This document shows, piece by piece, positions 44,456 through 52,827 of a DNA stretch of 64,000 nt. Both the position numbers and the translations under genes were made by a program. The stretch comes from JAJRZL01 sp964557855 (GTDB lineage Bacteria; Zixibacteria; MSB-5A5; GN15; FEB-12), in assembly GCA_964557855.1 (NCBI GenBank), contig CAZLBP010000008.1, forward strand, positions 1 to 64,000, in the 5' to 3' direction. Under the pieces are notes generated by a model. That model was not told the DNA's origin and did not search any database. It was given only the letters and a program-made list of their open reading frames with translations. Each line of letters begins with the position of its first letter. Positions within the stretch are counted from its first letter, which is position 1.

Positions 44456-45277
44456 GTGGAAACCGATGTATTTACTCAGATAAAGATCGTTGACCGGGAA
44501 AGTATATATCCCTTCGAGTGGACGGACGAATCACCAAGGGAGCGGGACGGCGACGATGAAGAGCCCCAGCTCGTCAGACACCCGTTTCCGGTATCGGCGT
44601 TAGACGACGAGACGTACCTCCTGCTGGAAGACACCGCTCTTTTCGACCGGCTGTCACGGGCCGGCGTGCGTCATGTACCGGTGCAGGTGATTCCCCGCGA
44701 GCAAATCCATGCCCGCGAGAGTCGTCTCGGATTGATCGGTTTTGGTCCGGATCAACTCCTCCGAGTCAGTCTGAAGTATGCCGAGCAAATCAGAATTGGA
44801 AAGGAAGTCCCGCTCGAATCCTTCGACAACAAGTACCTGCAGTTGAAGTTTACGTTTACCGGCGGGAGCCGGGTGACGGCTTGGCTCCGTCATACCAGCC
44901 AGACCGGCTGCCCGATTCCTCTGGAGCACCTGTTCCGAGCCATATCCGGCAGTGGCCGCTACTTCCCGCTGCTCGAGAGCGAGACCCGGTCTGACTCCGG
45001 TACGTGCAAGTCGAACTTGTCCGGCGCTGTCGTTGTCCCGTCCTTTGGACTCCGAGACCTGTGCTCGGCGGCGTCCTCGGATCGCTTGTTTCCGCCGGGA
45101 ATCGTCAAGGTCAAGTATGATTGTCGCGTTTTGAATGTTGACCTGCCTTTGGCCGTCCTGAATGCCGACTCACCTCTTGAGGAGAAAGAGTCCTTTATAC
45201 GGGAACTCATCGTTCTCCGCGCTCGCAAAGGCAGGATCTCGCGTATCGAGGGTCGTGTCGTTCTCCTCAACCGGTGA
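44456..45277 (+). CDS. ParB/SbnI-like domain protein, uncertain
   Basis: A 273-residue protein starting at GTG. Residues 1-85 resemble a ParB/sulfiredoxin-type fold: FTQIKIVDRESIYPFEWTDE, then HPFPVSALDDETYLLLEDTA, LFDRLSRAGVRHVPVQVIP. That order (parameter strand, LLEDT in place of the usual LLDGHHR, then VPVQVI) is the one seen in SbnI-type serine kinases and related proteins. The rest (SLKYAEQIRIGKEVPLESFD; a C-terminal LVLRARKGRISRIEGRVVLL) is not recognised. It lies 217 nt before the hydrolase/aminotransferase/threonine synthase genes. An amino-acid-linked role is possible but speculative. Confidence 0.5.
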   Translation: METDVFTQIKIVDRESIYPFEWTDESPRERDGDDEEPQLVRHPFPVSALDDETYLLLEDTALFDRLSRAGVRHVPVQVIPREQIHARESRLGLIGFGPDQLLRVSLKYAEQIRIGKEVPLESFDNKYLQLKFTFTGGSRVTAWLRHTSQTGCPIPLEHLFRAISGSGRYFPLLESETRSDSGTCKSNLSGAVVVPSFGLRDLCSAASSDRLFPPGIVKVKYDCRVLNVDLPLAVLNADSPLEEKESFIRELIVLRARKGRISRIEGRVVLLNR

Positions 45278-45494
45278 TGCTCACGCACAGCATACCCTCA
45301 TCTATCGTAGTCAACGTATCGCCCGGGACCACGTCCGCTCCCGAAAGATCTCGTTTGCCGTCCCCCGGCGCAGGTTTCTCAATAAGATTCGACTGATATT
45401 ATGCTTGGAGCCGTTACCAAAGTTTAGTATCGTGCCGACAAAGTAGATTACATTCATCCACTAAGGCAAACTGGCATCGTGAAATGTATCGGAC

Positions 45495-46154
45495 ATGAAG
45501 GCGATTATCGTCCAGAAGGACATAAACGACAGCGACTATGAAGCCTGGTTGGACCGACTGCAGGCCGACTCACCGGACGCCGTGCTCTTCAGTGAGTTGA
45601 GCGCGACCGGCTGTCTGTATGAGCCACAAAGAGGAAAGACCACACGGGCAGTAACGGATGGCTTGAAGAGCTTCAGTTTCGATATCGGACTGGGCTTCCC
45701 AAGGGAGTCTGACGACGGTCTGTACAATAGTTACCTGTATTGGAGTGACGGTGCTTATCAACTCTACGACAAGACCAATCTCTTCTCCCCGATGAACGAG
45801 GACCGCGTATACCGGCCGGGAGAGGAACCGGTGGTGTTTGACACTCGTTTCGGAAAGGTGGGAATTGCCATTTGCTATGATCTGAGGTTTCCGGCCCTCT
45901 TCGATAAACTCGCTTCTCTGGGAGCCGAGATTATTCTGGTTCCGGCCGCGTTCCCGCGCGTGAGAATCCACGACTGGCGGGAACTGCTGGTTCAGAGAGC
46001 CGGAGACAACGGCTTGATGGTCATAGGCATTAACGCCGTCGGTGATGACGGCGTCAACGAGTTCGGCGGGAGCTCCATGATTGTCGACAAGGATGGCCGG
46101 GTCTTGGCCCGGGCCGACGAAACATCACAGACCACACTCGAGGTTGAATTATGA
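45495..46154 (+). CDS. Nitrilase-superfamily (omega-amidase-like) hydrolase
   Basis: A 219-residue protein with the complete Glu-Lys-Cys triad: Glu34 in VLFSELSATGCL, Lys93 in QLYDKTNLFSP and Cys127 in VGIAICYDLRFP. This order and the short length fit the omega-amidase/MtnU branch of carbon-nitrogen hydrolases. The N-terminus is compact compared with 260-280 residues in many relatives. The stop overlaps the aminotransferase start (ATGA). That pairing fits the glutamine transaminase/omega-amidase couple, which hydrolyses alpha-ketoglutaramate made by transamination of glutamine. Confidence 0.85.
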   Translation: MKAIIVQKDINDSDYEAWLDRLQADSPDAVLFSELSATGCLYEPQRGKTTRAVTDGLKSFSFDIGLGFPRESDDGLYNSYLYWSDGAYQLYDKTNLFSPMNEDRVYRPGEEPVVFDTRFGKVGIAICYDLRFPALFDKLASLGAEIILVPAAFPRVRIHDWRELLVQRAGDNGLMVIGINAVGDDGVNEFGGSSMIVDKDGRVLARADETSQTTLEVEL

Positions 46155-47329
46155 ACAACGAACTGGAACAAGTAGTCTTCTCGGGTATCGTCGCGGTTCG
46201 GGATCGGCTGCTCCAACTGCCGGATCCCCTGCGCCTGGAATCCGGCGAACCCAGTTTTGACACGCCGGCCCATATCAAAGAGGCCGCTGCCAAAGCCCTG
46301 CAGGATAACGCCACCCACTACGCCCCATCGACCGGGATCAAAGAGCTCAAAGGAGCCATTTTGGAGAAGGTCGAGCGCAAGAACGGAATTGACTATCTCG
46401 ACGGTCCGGACAAAGTCGTAGTAACCAACGGCGGGATGCACGGCATGTATTGTACGTTTCGGACTATACTGAATCCGGGCGACGAAGTGATTATCCCACG
46501 GCCGAACTGGACGGCGACGGCCTGGATGATTCGACTTTCCGGCGGTAAGCTGAAGTTCTGCCGGTTACTTCCGGAACGGCAATACCGCTGGGACATCGAA
46601 GAACTCGAGGAACAGGTCACGTCTCAAACCCGGGCGGCGCTGATCAATTCGCCTCACAATCCTACCGGCGGGGTCATGCTGAAGGAAGATCTCGAGCAGC
46701 TGCTCCGGCTGGCCGAAGAACATGACCTGTATGTCGTCTCAGACGAGGCGTATGAAGATATCATCTACGATCACGAGCACGTGAGCATTGCGGCCGTCGC
46801 CAAAGATTTTCCACAACGGGTGCGAGACAAGATCATCTCCTGCTACACCTTTTCCAAGAGCTACGCCATGACCGGCTGGCGGCTGGGATACACCGTCTGC
46901 AGCAGCGCGGCTTTCGCCGAACAGATCAAAAAGATGATACTGTACACGATCAACGGAGTATCGACGCCGACGCAATATGCCGGTGTGGCCGCCCTGCGCG
47001 GGCCGCAGGAGGCGGTCAGCAACATGACGTCGACCTATCGGGAGCGACGCGATATCCTGTTTGACGGCGTCAAGAACAGCCCGTTTCTTACTTGCGATAC
47101 ACCCCCTTCGGGTGCTTTTTACCTGTATGCGAGGATTAACGACAGTTGGCAAGGCACGGCGTGGGATATGGTCAACCACCTGATAGACAACTATTCCATG
47201 GGCTCGGTACCGGGGGATATTTTCTACGATACCGATAAAGCTATCCGTTTTTCGTACGCGTGCAGCACAGATATGATTCGACGGGCCGTGGCCAACCTGC
47301 AGAAAACCAAAGGCGCCACGACGGTGTAA
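46151..47329 (+). CDS. Class I/II PLP-dependent aminotransferase
   Basis: A 392-residue fold-type I aminotransferase of the AspC/MtnE kind. RLESGEPSFDTPAHI and HYAPSTGIKELKGAI form the N-terminal arm. NSPHNPTGGVM (166-176) binds PLP; SDEAYEDIIYD follows. Schiff-base Lys236 lies in CYTFSKSYAMTGWRLGY. The substrate-carboxylate Arg is near the C-terminus in KAIRFSYACS. Start ATG overlaps the omega-amidase stop. The amino donor may be glutamine, given that neighbour; candidates for the acceptor include ketomethylthiobutyrate, but no other methionine-salvage gene is here. Confidence 0.92.
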   Translation: MNNELEQVVFSGIVAVRDRLLQLPDPLRLESGEPSFDTPAHIKEAAAKALQDNATHYAPSTGIKELKGAILEKVERKNGIDYLDGPDKVVVTNGGMHGMYCTFRTILNPGDEVIIPRPNWTATAWMIRLSGGKLKFCRLLPERQYRWDIEELEEQVTSQTRAALINSPHNPTGGVMLKEDLEQLLRLAEEHDLYVVSDEAYEDIIYDHEHVSIAAVAKDFPQRVRDKIISCYTFSKSYAMTGWRLGYTVCSSAAFAEQIKKMILYTINGVSTPTQYAGVAALRGPQEAVSNMTSTYRERRDILFDGVKNSPFLTCDTPPSGAFYLYARINDSWQGTAWDMVNHLIDNYSMGSVPGDIFYDTDKAIRFSYACSTDMIRRAVANLQKTKGATTV

Positions 47330-47349
47330 GGAGTCGCAGAGCGGCGTTC

Positions 47350-48537
47350 ATGGCCTCGACCAACTCGACAGTCAAGAGTCTTCGATGCTCCAAATGCGGC
47401 AACCGCTTTGAGGTCACGGAGGTCCTGACCGTCTGTCCGTGCGGCGGGCCGATTCTGGTCGACTACGATTACGACCGAGCCGCTGATGTGATCAGTCCCG
47501 ACGAGTTACGGGGCAGGGAGCCCTCCATCTGGAAATACCGGGAGGTGCTGCCGGTGATCGATGATGCCAATATCGTCTCGCTCGGCGAAGGGGGCACGCC
47601 GTTGCTGCCGTCGAACGAAGTGGGTGTGCACTGGGGCCAGCCGCATGTCTTCTTCAAGGATGAAACTGTCAATCCGACCGGCTCCTTCAAGGCGCGGGGA
47701 CTGGGCGTGGCTGTGTCCCGAGCCAAAGAGCTTGGGATCAAGCGGGTTATCATTCCCACTGCCGGCAACGCCGGTTCGGCGCTGGCAGCCTACGCCGCGC
47801 GGGCCGGGTTGGAGTGCATGGTGGTTATGCCCAAAGATGTGCCGGCGCCGTTTCTGGTGGACTGTGTGTATCACGGGGCCCGCACGGAATTAGTGGATGG
47901 TACGATCAAAGATTGTGGTGCGCTGGCGGCACGGAAAGTCAAAGAGGAAGGCTGGTTCTCCATTGCCACACTGAAGGAACCGTACCGCATCGAAGGCAAG
48001 AAGACGATGGGGTACGAACTGGCCGAGCAGTTCGACTACCGGTTGCCGGATGTTATCATCTACCCGACCGGAGGCGGGACGGGGATGATCGGTATGTGGA
48101 AAGCCTTCGATGAAATGCGGAAAATGGACTGGATTGACGGTTTTCGACCGAAGATGGTGGCCGTTCAGGCGGAAGGCTGCGCGCCGATCCCGAGAGCGTT
48201 CGAGGCCGGAACTGAAGAGGCCGGCGAATGGCCGAATCCGGATACCTGCGCGGCCGGACTGAGAGTACCGAGCGCCGTCGGTGACTTCCTCATTCTGAGG
48301 GCGATCCGAGAGAGCAGGGGCACGGCCGTGACGGTCAGCGATGCCGAGCTGATGGCCCATACGAAGCTGCTGGCTGCCAAAGAAGGCATCTTTTCCTCGC
48401 CGGAAGGGGGAGCCTCGCTGGCCTGTCTGAAAAAGCTCATCGACATGAACTTCGTCAAACCCGGCGATCGGATCGTGGTTTTCATAACGGGGAGCGGATA
48501 CAAGTATCTGGATGTCCTGGAGGCAGGGTTGCAATAG
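47350..48537 (+). CDS. thrC: Threonine synthase
   Basis: 395 residues from the ATG at 47350; an upstream in-frame start would overlap the aminotransferase. An N-terminal zinc-ribbon-like segment (LRCSKCGNRFEV ... VCPCGGP, Cys13/16/29/31) is typical of one threonine synthase branch. The fold-type II PLP core follows: SLGEGGTPLL, KDETVNPTGSFKARG with PLP Lys114, IPTAGNAGSALAAYAARAG, and the phosphate-binding PTGGGTGMIGM. It converts phosphohomoserine to threonine. The call could also be a related beta-eliminase, but the combination of the ribbon and the core favours ThrC. It lies 20 nt after the aminotransferase, probably in the same transcript. Confidence 0.85.
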   Translation: MASTNSTVKSLRCSKCGNRFEVTEVLTVCPCGGPILVDYDYDRAADVISPDELRGREPSIWKYREVLPVIDDANIVSLGEGGTPLLPSNEVGVHWGQPHVFFKDETVNPTGSFKARGLGVAVSRAKELGIKRVIIPTAGNAGSALAAYAARAGLECMVVMPKDVPAPFLVDCVYHGARTELVDGTIKDCGALAARKVKEEGWFSIATLKEPYRIEGKKTMGYELAEQFDYRLPDVIIYPTGGGTGMIGMWKAFDEMRKMDWIDGFRPKMVAVQAEGCAPIPRAFEAGTEEAGEWPNPDTCAAGLRVPSAVGDFLILRAIRESRGTAVTVSDAELMAHTKLLAAKEGIFSSPEGGASLACLKKLIDMNFVKPGDRIVVFITGSGYKYLDVLEAGLQ

Positions 48538-48681
48538 CAAACCCATTGGTTCCGGTCACTCCTTCTTTGGGACAAGCTCATCCGTCTGTGTCAACGCTGG
48601 TAAGCGGGAATAGGCCACATGCACAAACTCCTGATAAACAAGCTGAATTTCGAGGCCAAATCGGTTGTTTCCAAAAACCTT

Positions 48682-48707
48682 TTGACATCCGAATTGTTAT
48701 CTATACT
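48682..48707 (+). promoter_or_regulatory. Candidate promoter of the phosphofructokinase gene
   Basis: TTGACA (48682-48687) and TATACT (48702-48707) are both near-consensus, but the spacer is only 14 nt, which is short. It is about 105 nt upstream of the GTG. Confidence 0.35.
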
Positions 48708-48812
48708 TTAGCCCTCTGTACCCAGAGGCCACTGACGGAACGCGCAAGGATATCGATGGATACAGGTTTGTCCCGATCGGCCGACACTAGCTAGTAAATC
48801 TGGAGGTTAGAC

Positions 48813-50015
48813 GTGGCGCGAGTAAAAAAGAAAAAAGGCGTGATTGGCATATTGACCGGCGGCGGAGACGTCCCCGGGCTCAACCCGGCCATTCGAGCCG
48901 TGACAATACGAGCTATTAGAGAGGGATATCAGGTAATCGGGCTTCGGCGGGGCTGGGCCGGGGCGATCGACATCGTCCGGGACAAGAAGGCCGACAACAG
49001 AGATAATTTTCAAATTCTCACGGAGGAACTCGTCAACAAGGCCGGCCGTACGGGAGGCACGTTCCTGCATACGTCCCGAACTCATCCGGCCCACGTACCG
49101 AAAGAGACGGTACCGCCTCACTTGAAAAAGAAGTACACGGACCCGATGAACGACCTGACGAGTGAAGTCATCAAGAATCTCGACTTTCTGGGGATAGACT
49201 ATCTCATTCCGATCGGCGGTGACGATACCCTCAGTTACGGCGTGCGGCTGTACAAAGAGGGCGTAAAAGTCGTGTCGATACCGAAGACTATGGATAATGA
49301 TGTCTACGGTACAGACTACTGTATCGGTTTCAGCACCTGTGTCACGCGCACGATTCAGATGACCAACAGTCTGCGCACCTCGGCCGGATCCCACGAGCGC
49401 ATCCTGGTGCTCGAGGTGTTCGGCCGCTATGCCGGTTTCACCGCTATGCTGCCCACCATGGCCGGCGCTGCCAATCGCTGTGTCATCCCCGAGTACAAAT
49501 TCGACATCGAGTTGCTGACCGAACTCCTGGCGCAGGACCGGCGCAATAACCCCAGCAAATACTCGGTGGTGCTGGTCTCGGAAGGGGCCATTTTCGAGGG
49601 GGAAGAGATGATCTTCAAGGATACTGCCAAAGACGCGTTCGGGCATATGAAGCTCGGTGGAATTGGTGATCTGGTGTCCGAAGAGATCAAGGAGGTGTCG
49701 CCGAAATTCAACAATGGCAAGTCGATCAATGTTATCAATCAGAAGCTGGGCTATCTCGTACGCGGCGGCGACCCGGATGCTATCGATTCGATCGTGCCTA
49801 TGGCCTACGGTAATCTGGCTCTGGATCTGATACTCAAGAACGTGCACGGACGATTGGTTGTGCTGAAGAACGGTCGGTATGACAACGTGCCGATTGATGT
49901 CGTCACGAGCGCCAAGAAATTCGTCAATGTCGAGCGCTACTACCACACCGAACGCCTGCGACCGCATTACAAGAGTTTCGAAATGCTGCCGCTGTTCATC
50001 ATGGCCAGCGAGTAG
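48813..50015 (+). CDS. Phosphofructokinase, PPi-type active site
   Basis: A 400-residue protein starting at GTG with GGAGG 7 nt upstream. PfkA fold: ILTGGGDVPGLNPAIRA (13-29), IGGDDTLSYG (134-143), IPKTMDNDVYGTD (156-168), EVFGRYAGFTA, and the C-terminal KLGYLVRGGDPDAIDS. At the two positions known to separate ATP from PPi enzymes, it has Asp in GGDD (ATP enzymes have GGDG) and Lys in PKTMDND (ATP enzymes have PGT). It therefore very likely uses pyrophosphate and acts reversibly between fructose 6-phosphate and fructose 1,6-bisphosphate. This is inferred from the motif. Confidence 0.92.
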   Translation: MARVKKKKGVIGILTGGGDVPGLNPAIRAVTIRAIREGYQVIGLRRGWAGAIDIVRDKKADNRDNFQILTEELVNKAGRTGGTFLHTSRTHPAHVPKETVPPHLKKKYTDPMNDLTSEVIKNLDFLGIDYLIPIGGDDTLSYGVRLYKEGVKVVSIPKTMDNDVYGTDYCIGFSTCVTRTIQMTNSLRTSAGSHERILVLEVFGRYAGFTAMLPTMAGAANRCVIPEYKFDIELLTELLAQDRRNNPSKYSVVLVSEGAIFEGEEMIFKDTAKDAFGHMKLGGIGDLVSEEIKEVSPKFNNGKSINVINQKLGYLVRGGDPDAIDSIVPMAYGNLALDLILKNVHGRLVVLKNGRYDNVPIDVVTSAKKFVNVERYYHTERLRPHYKSFEMLPLFIMASE

Positions 50016-50065
50016 CGGCGGGCATTGCCTGTCTATGCCCGGCCCCGAGTGGTTCGATGCAATTC

Positions 50066-50092
50066 CTCGTTCCCAGACTGAGTTCGGGAACG
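50066..50092. repeat. CTCGTTCCCA palindrome copy
   Basis: CTCGTTCCCAGACTGAGTTC... closing with GGGAACG, 50 nt after the phosphofructokinase stop. Confidence 0.65.
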
Positions 50093-50173
50093 CACTTTTC
50101 ATTGCCCAGTTGCACTTAGCAAAATTCTTCCTTATGTTTGCACCCATGACACGTTTGATGAGAGACGGCCGAT

Positions 50174-51871
50174 ATGACTGAGATCCCGGTTCTCAAGGAC
50201 CTCGTCATCATCCTGGCGCTGGGTGTAGTTATCGTCTCGGTGTTTCACCGTTTCAAAATACCCGCTATCGCCGGGTTTATTGTGGCCGGAGCTCTCGTGG
50301 GTCCCAAGGGATTGGCTTTAATCGCCGACGTGCACCAGGTGGAGATGCTGGCTGAAATCGGCGTGACGCTGCTCTTGTTCGGCATCGGATTGGAGTTTCC
50401 GCTGGATCGACTGAAGCGGCTGTGGAAACCGATTCTTATCGGCGGCGCCGTGCAGGTCGGACTCTCAATCGGAGTAGCCTTCACAGTGGCGCGCCTGGTC
50501 GGTCTCGCCAACCCAGCCGCTTTGCTTATTGCCTTTGTCGTAGCGCTCTCGAGTACGGCTATTGTGCTGTGGGGGCTGGAACAGCGCAACGAGGTCGACA
50601 CGCCCCACGGTCGGTTTGCGCTGGGAGTCTTGATCTTCCAGGATTTGTGTGTCGTACCCATGATACTGCTGGTGCCGATTCTGGCGCAAACCGGAGACCA
50701 ACCATCCAGTCCGGTCAGTATGCTGATTCGGTCGGCGGTGATCGTGCTGCTGGTATTGGTGGCGGCTCGTTTGTTGGTGCCGCGCTTGATGGATATCATC
50801 TCGAAAACCAGGCGGCGTCATCTGTTTGTCATGACGGTCCTGCTGATCTGCATCGGCATTGCCTGGGTCACCGCCAGCGCCGGTGTCTCACTGGCCCTCG
50901 GGGCGTTCCTGGCCGGCCTCATCGTAGCCGGCAGCGAATACCGCCATCAGGCCCTGTCGGATATTATTCCGTTCCGGGATGTCTTCACGTCGCTGTTCTT
51001 CGTGTCCGTAGGCATGATTGTCGATATTGAGACCGTGCTGTCGGAAATAGTCACCGTGGCCCTCTTGCTGGTGGCGATTATGGTCGGCAAGTTCCTGATC
51101 GTTTTTATGACGACCGTTCTCATGCGCATCCCCACCCGTGTAGGCGTCATGGCGTCAGCGGCCCTGGCCCAGGTGGGGGAGTTCTCGTTCGTGCTCATGA
51201 CCGTCGCTATGTCCTACAACCTCATCGACGCCTCGGTTACGAACGTGCTGCTGCCCGTAACCATATTATCGATGATTTTAACCCCGTTCGCTCTGACCGT
51301 GGGGCCGTCGTTGGCGGCCGGCGTGGGTCGAATCAAGTTTCTGACGCGCTGGTTGAAGGTGCCTACGGCCGAGGACGTTCAACAGGAAAAGCCGGCTCTG
51401 CAGGACCATGTCATTGTCGGCGGGTACGGCCTGGCGGGCCACGATCTTTCGCAAGCCCTGCGCGAGAACAACATCCCCTATTTAATTGCCGATTTGAATC
51501 CGGAAAACGTCCACAAGGCCCGGAGTCGCGGCGAGCCGGCATTTTTCGCCGACATCACCAGCGCCGAGGTACTGGAGCGTCTGGGAGCGCACCGCGCCCG
51601 GGAGTTTGTAATCGTTATTAACGATTGGACAGCGATTGAACGAGCTGTGAAAGCGGCCCGGCAGGTTTCGCCCGACCTGTACATCATGGCGCGCACGAAA
51701 TTCGCGGAAGAAATCGGTCCGGTGGTTGAAGCCGGCAGCAACGAAACCGTCGCGGCGGAGATCGAGGCCTCGGTGGAAATCACCGAGCGCGTCCTGAAGC
51801 GCCACCGGGTGCCCGAAGAGAAGATTCAGGACATCTGCTCCGATATCCGGGAGACGGAGGAGATAGAGTGA
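50174..51871 (+). CDS. Kef-type (CPA2) cation/proton antiporter with TrkA-N domain
   Basis: A 565-residue protein. About twelve membrane helices in residues 5-390 carry the CPA2 features AGFIVAGALVGPKGLALI, GVTLLLFGIGLEFPLDRL, LSSTAIVLWGLEQR, GVLIFQDLCVVPMILL, LALGAFLAGLIVAGS and FFVSVGMIVD. A cytosolic Rossmann TrkA-N/KTN domain follows (VIVGGYGLAGHDLSQALREN, YLIADLNPENV). It exchanges K+ or Na+ for H+ under nucleotide control. There is no TrkA-C domain, and the tail is short and charged (ICSDIRETEEIE). It stands alone. Confidence 0.92.
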   Translation: MTEIPVLKDLVIILALGVVIVSVFHRFKIPAIAGFIVAGALVGPKGLALIADVHQVEMLAEIGVTLLLFGIGLEFPLDRLKRLWKPILIGGAVQVGLSIGVAFTVARLVGLANPAALLIAFVVALSSTAIVLWGLEQRNEVDTPHGRFALGVLIFQDLCVVPMILLVPILAQTGDQPSSPVSMLIRSAVIVLLVLVAARLLVPRLMDIISKTRRRHLFVMTVLLICIGIAWVTASAGVSLALGAFLAGLIVAGSEYRHQALSDIIPFRDVFTSLFFVSVGMIVDIETVLSEIVTVALLLVAIMVGKFLIVFMTTVLMRIPTRVGVMASAALAQVGEFSFVLMTVAMSYNLIDASVTNVLLPVTILSMILTPFALTVGPSLAAGVGRIKFLTRWLKVPTAEDVQQEKPALQDHVIVGGYGLAGHDLSQALRENNIPYLIADLNPENVHKARSRGEPAFFADITSAEVLERLGAHRAREFVIVINDWTAIERAVKAARQVSPDLYIMARTKFAEEIGPVVEAGSNETVAAEIEASVEITERVLKRHRVPEEKIQDICSDIRETEEIE

Positions 51872-51950
51872 GGGGGATGAAAACTTTCTTGGGCCAAGTT
51901 GTGGCAGGTCTTGTTCGCGCTCGAGGTGGGAATGTGACCTGCCGCTTCCG

Positions 51951-52030
51951 TCCTGGTTGTACCTGGAACAACAACGACAGGAACCGCGCAAAGAGGTGGC
52001 AGAACGTTCCCAAGAGCAACGTGGGAACGA
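51951..52030. repeat. Extended CTCGTTCCCA repeat, 80-nt form
   Basis: TTGTACCTGGAACAACAACG...GTGGCAGAACGTTCCCAAGA...GTGGGAACG is homologous to 52722-52788. Both translate to a pseudo-peptide with a K-AERS core, so they are the same larger repeat unit whose 3' part is the palindrome. Confidence 0.65.
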
Positions 52031-52060
52031 GGAAAATGCGACCTGCTTTCCCTCCAGATT

Positions 52061-52090
52061 AAAAACACCCCGAGCCGCAACTCGGGGTGT
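52061..52090 (-). terminator. Rho-independent terminator of the secreted-protein gene
   Basis: Minus strand: ACACCCCGAG (plus 52081-52090) pairs with CTCGGGGTGT (plus 52065-52074), loop TTGCGG, followed by five U. Ten perfect pairs. On the plus strand it also closes the antiporter transcript. Confidence 0.9.
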
Positions 52091-52114
52091 ACGACTTTCA
52101 TTGGTGATACCCGA

Positions 52115-52543
52115 TTACTTTTTAATCAGCGGGCAAACAAAGGAATCGCCCATACCAACCAACATCAGATGGCCAAAGCCAATGTGCTCCTGCACTTGCT
52201 CCCAGCTCTGCAACTGAAAATTCACGGCGCCGTCGCCGTCCGGATCATGAATCTCCATACCTTCTTCGGTGAATTCCAGAATGTACTGCTGCCAGCGGCC
52301 GCCGTTATAATCCTGATCGCCCGGCTTTGATTCGGACACAGGGTGCTGACCGCTCAACCCCTCAATTACATACATTCCGTCTTTGAGCCCCTTGTTCGGG
52401 AGTTCAGTCGGCGTGCCGATCGTGCGATACAGCGTTCCATCAGCCCAAATGTTCCCTGCCGGCGGACCGAGTCCGGCCGCAAGCGGCATCGCTGTAAATA
52501 GAACAACGGCTACCATGCTGAGGTAGGCACTCACTTTTTTCAT
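52115..52543 (-). CDS. Small secreted protein, unknown function
   Basis: A 142-residue protein with AAGGAG before the ATG. Signal peptide: YLSMVAVVLFTAMPLAAG. The mature part (about 119 residues) is acidic with IWADGTLYRTIGTPTELPNK, GMYVIEGLSGQHPVSESKPG and MEIHDPDGDGAVNFQLQSWE, the last with a calcium-like DPDGDG loop. It ends FVCPLIKK. I recognise no family. It has its own terminator and apparently its own transcript. Confidence 0.7.
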   Translation of the reverse strand: MKKVSAYLSMVAVVLFTAMPLAAGLGPPAGNIWADGTLYRTIGTPTELPNKGLKDGMYVIEGLSGQHPVSESKPGDQDYNGGRWQQYILEFTEEGMEIHDPDGDGAVNFQLQSWEQVQEHIGFGHLMLVGMGDSFVCPLIKK

Positions 52544-52716
52544 GACGTGTGCTCCTTAGCTTGTTAAACGTTTTCGAAGTATTTGTGAACACGCGTTACA
52601 GCACCCAACGGGCTCGACAGTTCCCATATCGCAGGATTTGCGATAATGCCGATCTCTTGAGACCGGTTTCTTCTCGTCCCCGAATTATATTTGGGGAACG
52701 ATCTATGTTTTGGAAG

Positions 52717-52827
52717 TTGCACCTGGATCGGCAACAAGAGGAACTACGCAAGATGGCGGAAGAACGTTCCCAGGTGCAACCCGGGAGTGACGTGAAGTGT
52801 CGAAACCGGAAGCAGGATTTCGACCTA
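52717..52827. repeat. Extended repeat plus inverted TAGGTCGAAATCC unit
   Basis: 52722-52788 repeats 51955-52030. It is joined to an inverted copy of the GTCGAAA hairpin (52799-52827). The last three bases of the latter form the TAG stop of the methyltransferase gene on the minus strand. Confidence 0.65.

Noticed and set aside
48807..50147. 446-codon minus-strand ORF, longer than the gene it covers
   Set aside because: Shadow of phosphofructokinase, whose motifs are complete on the plus strand.
51957..52217. ORFs with a K-AERSQ core at 51957 and 52549
   Set aside because: Both are translations of the extended palindromic repeat. Neither has a start context or recognisable domain.
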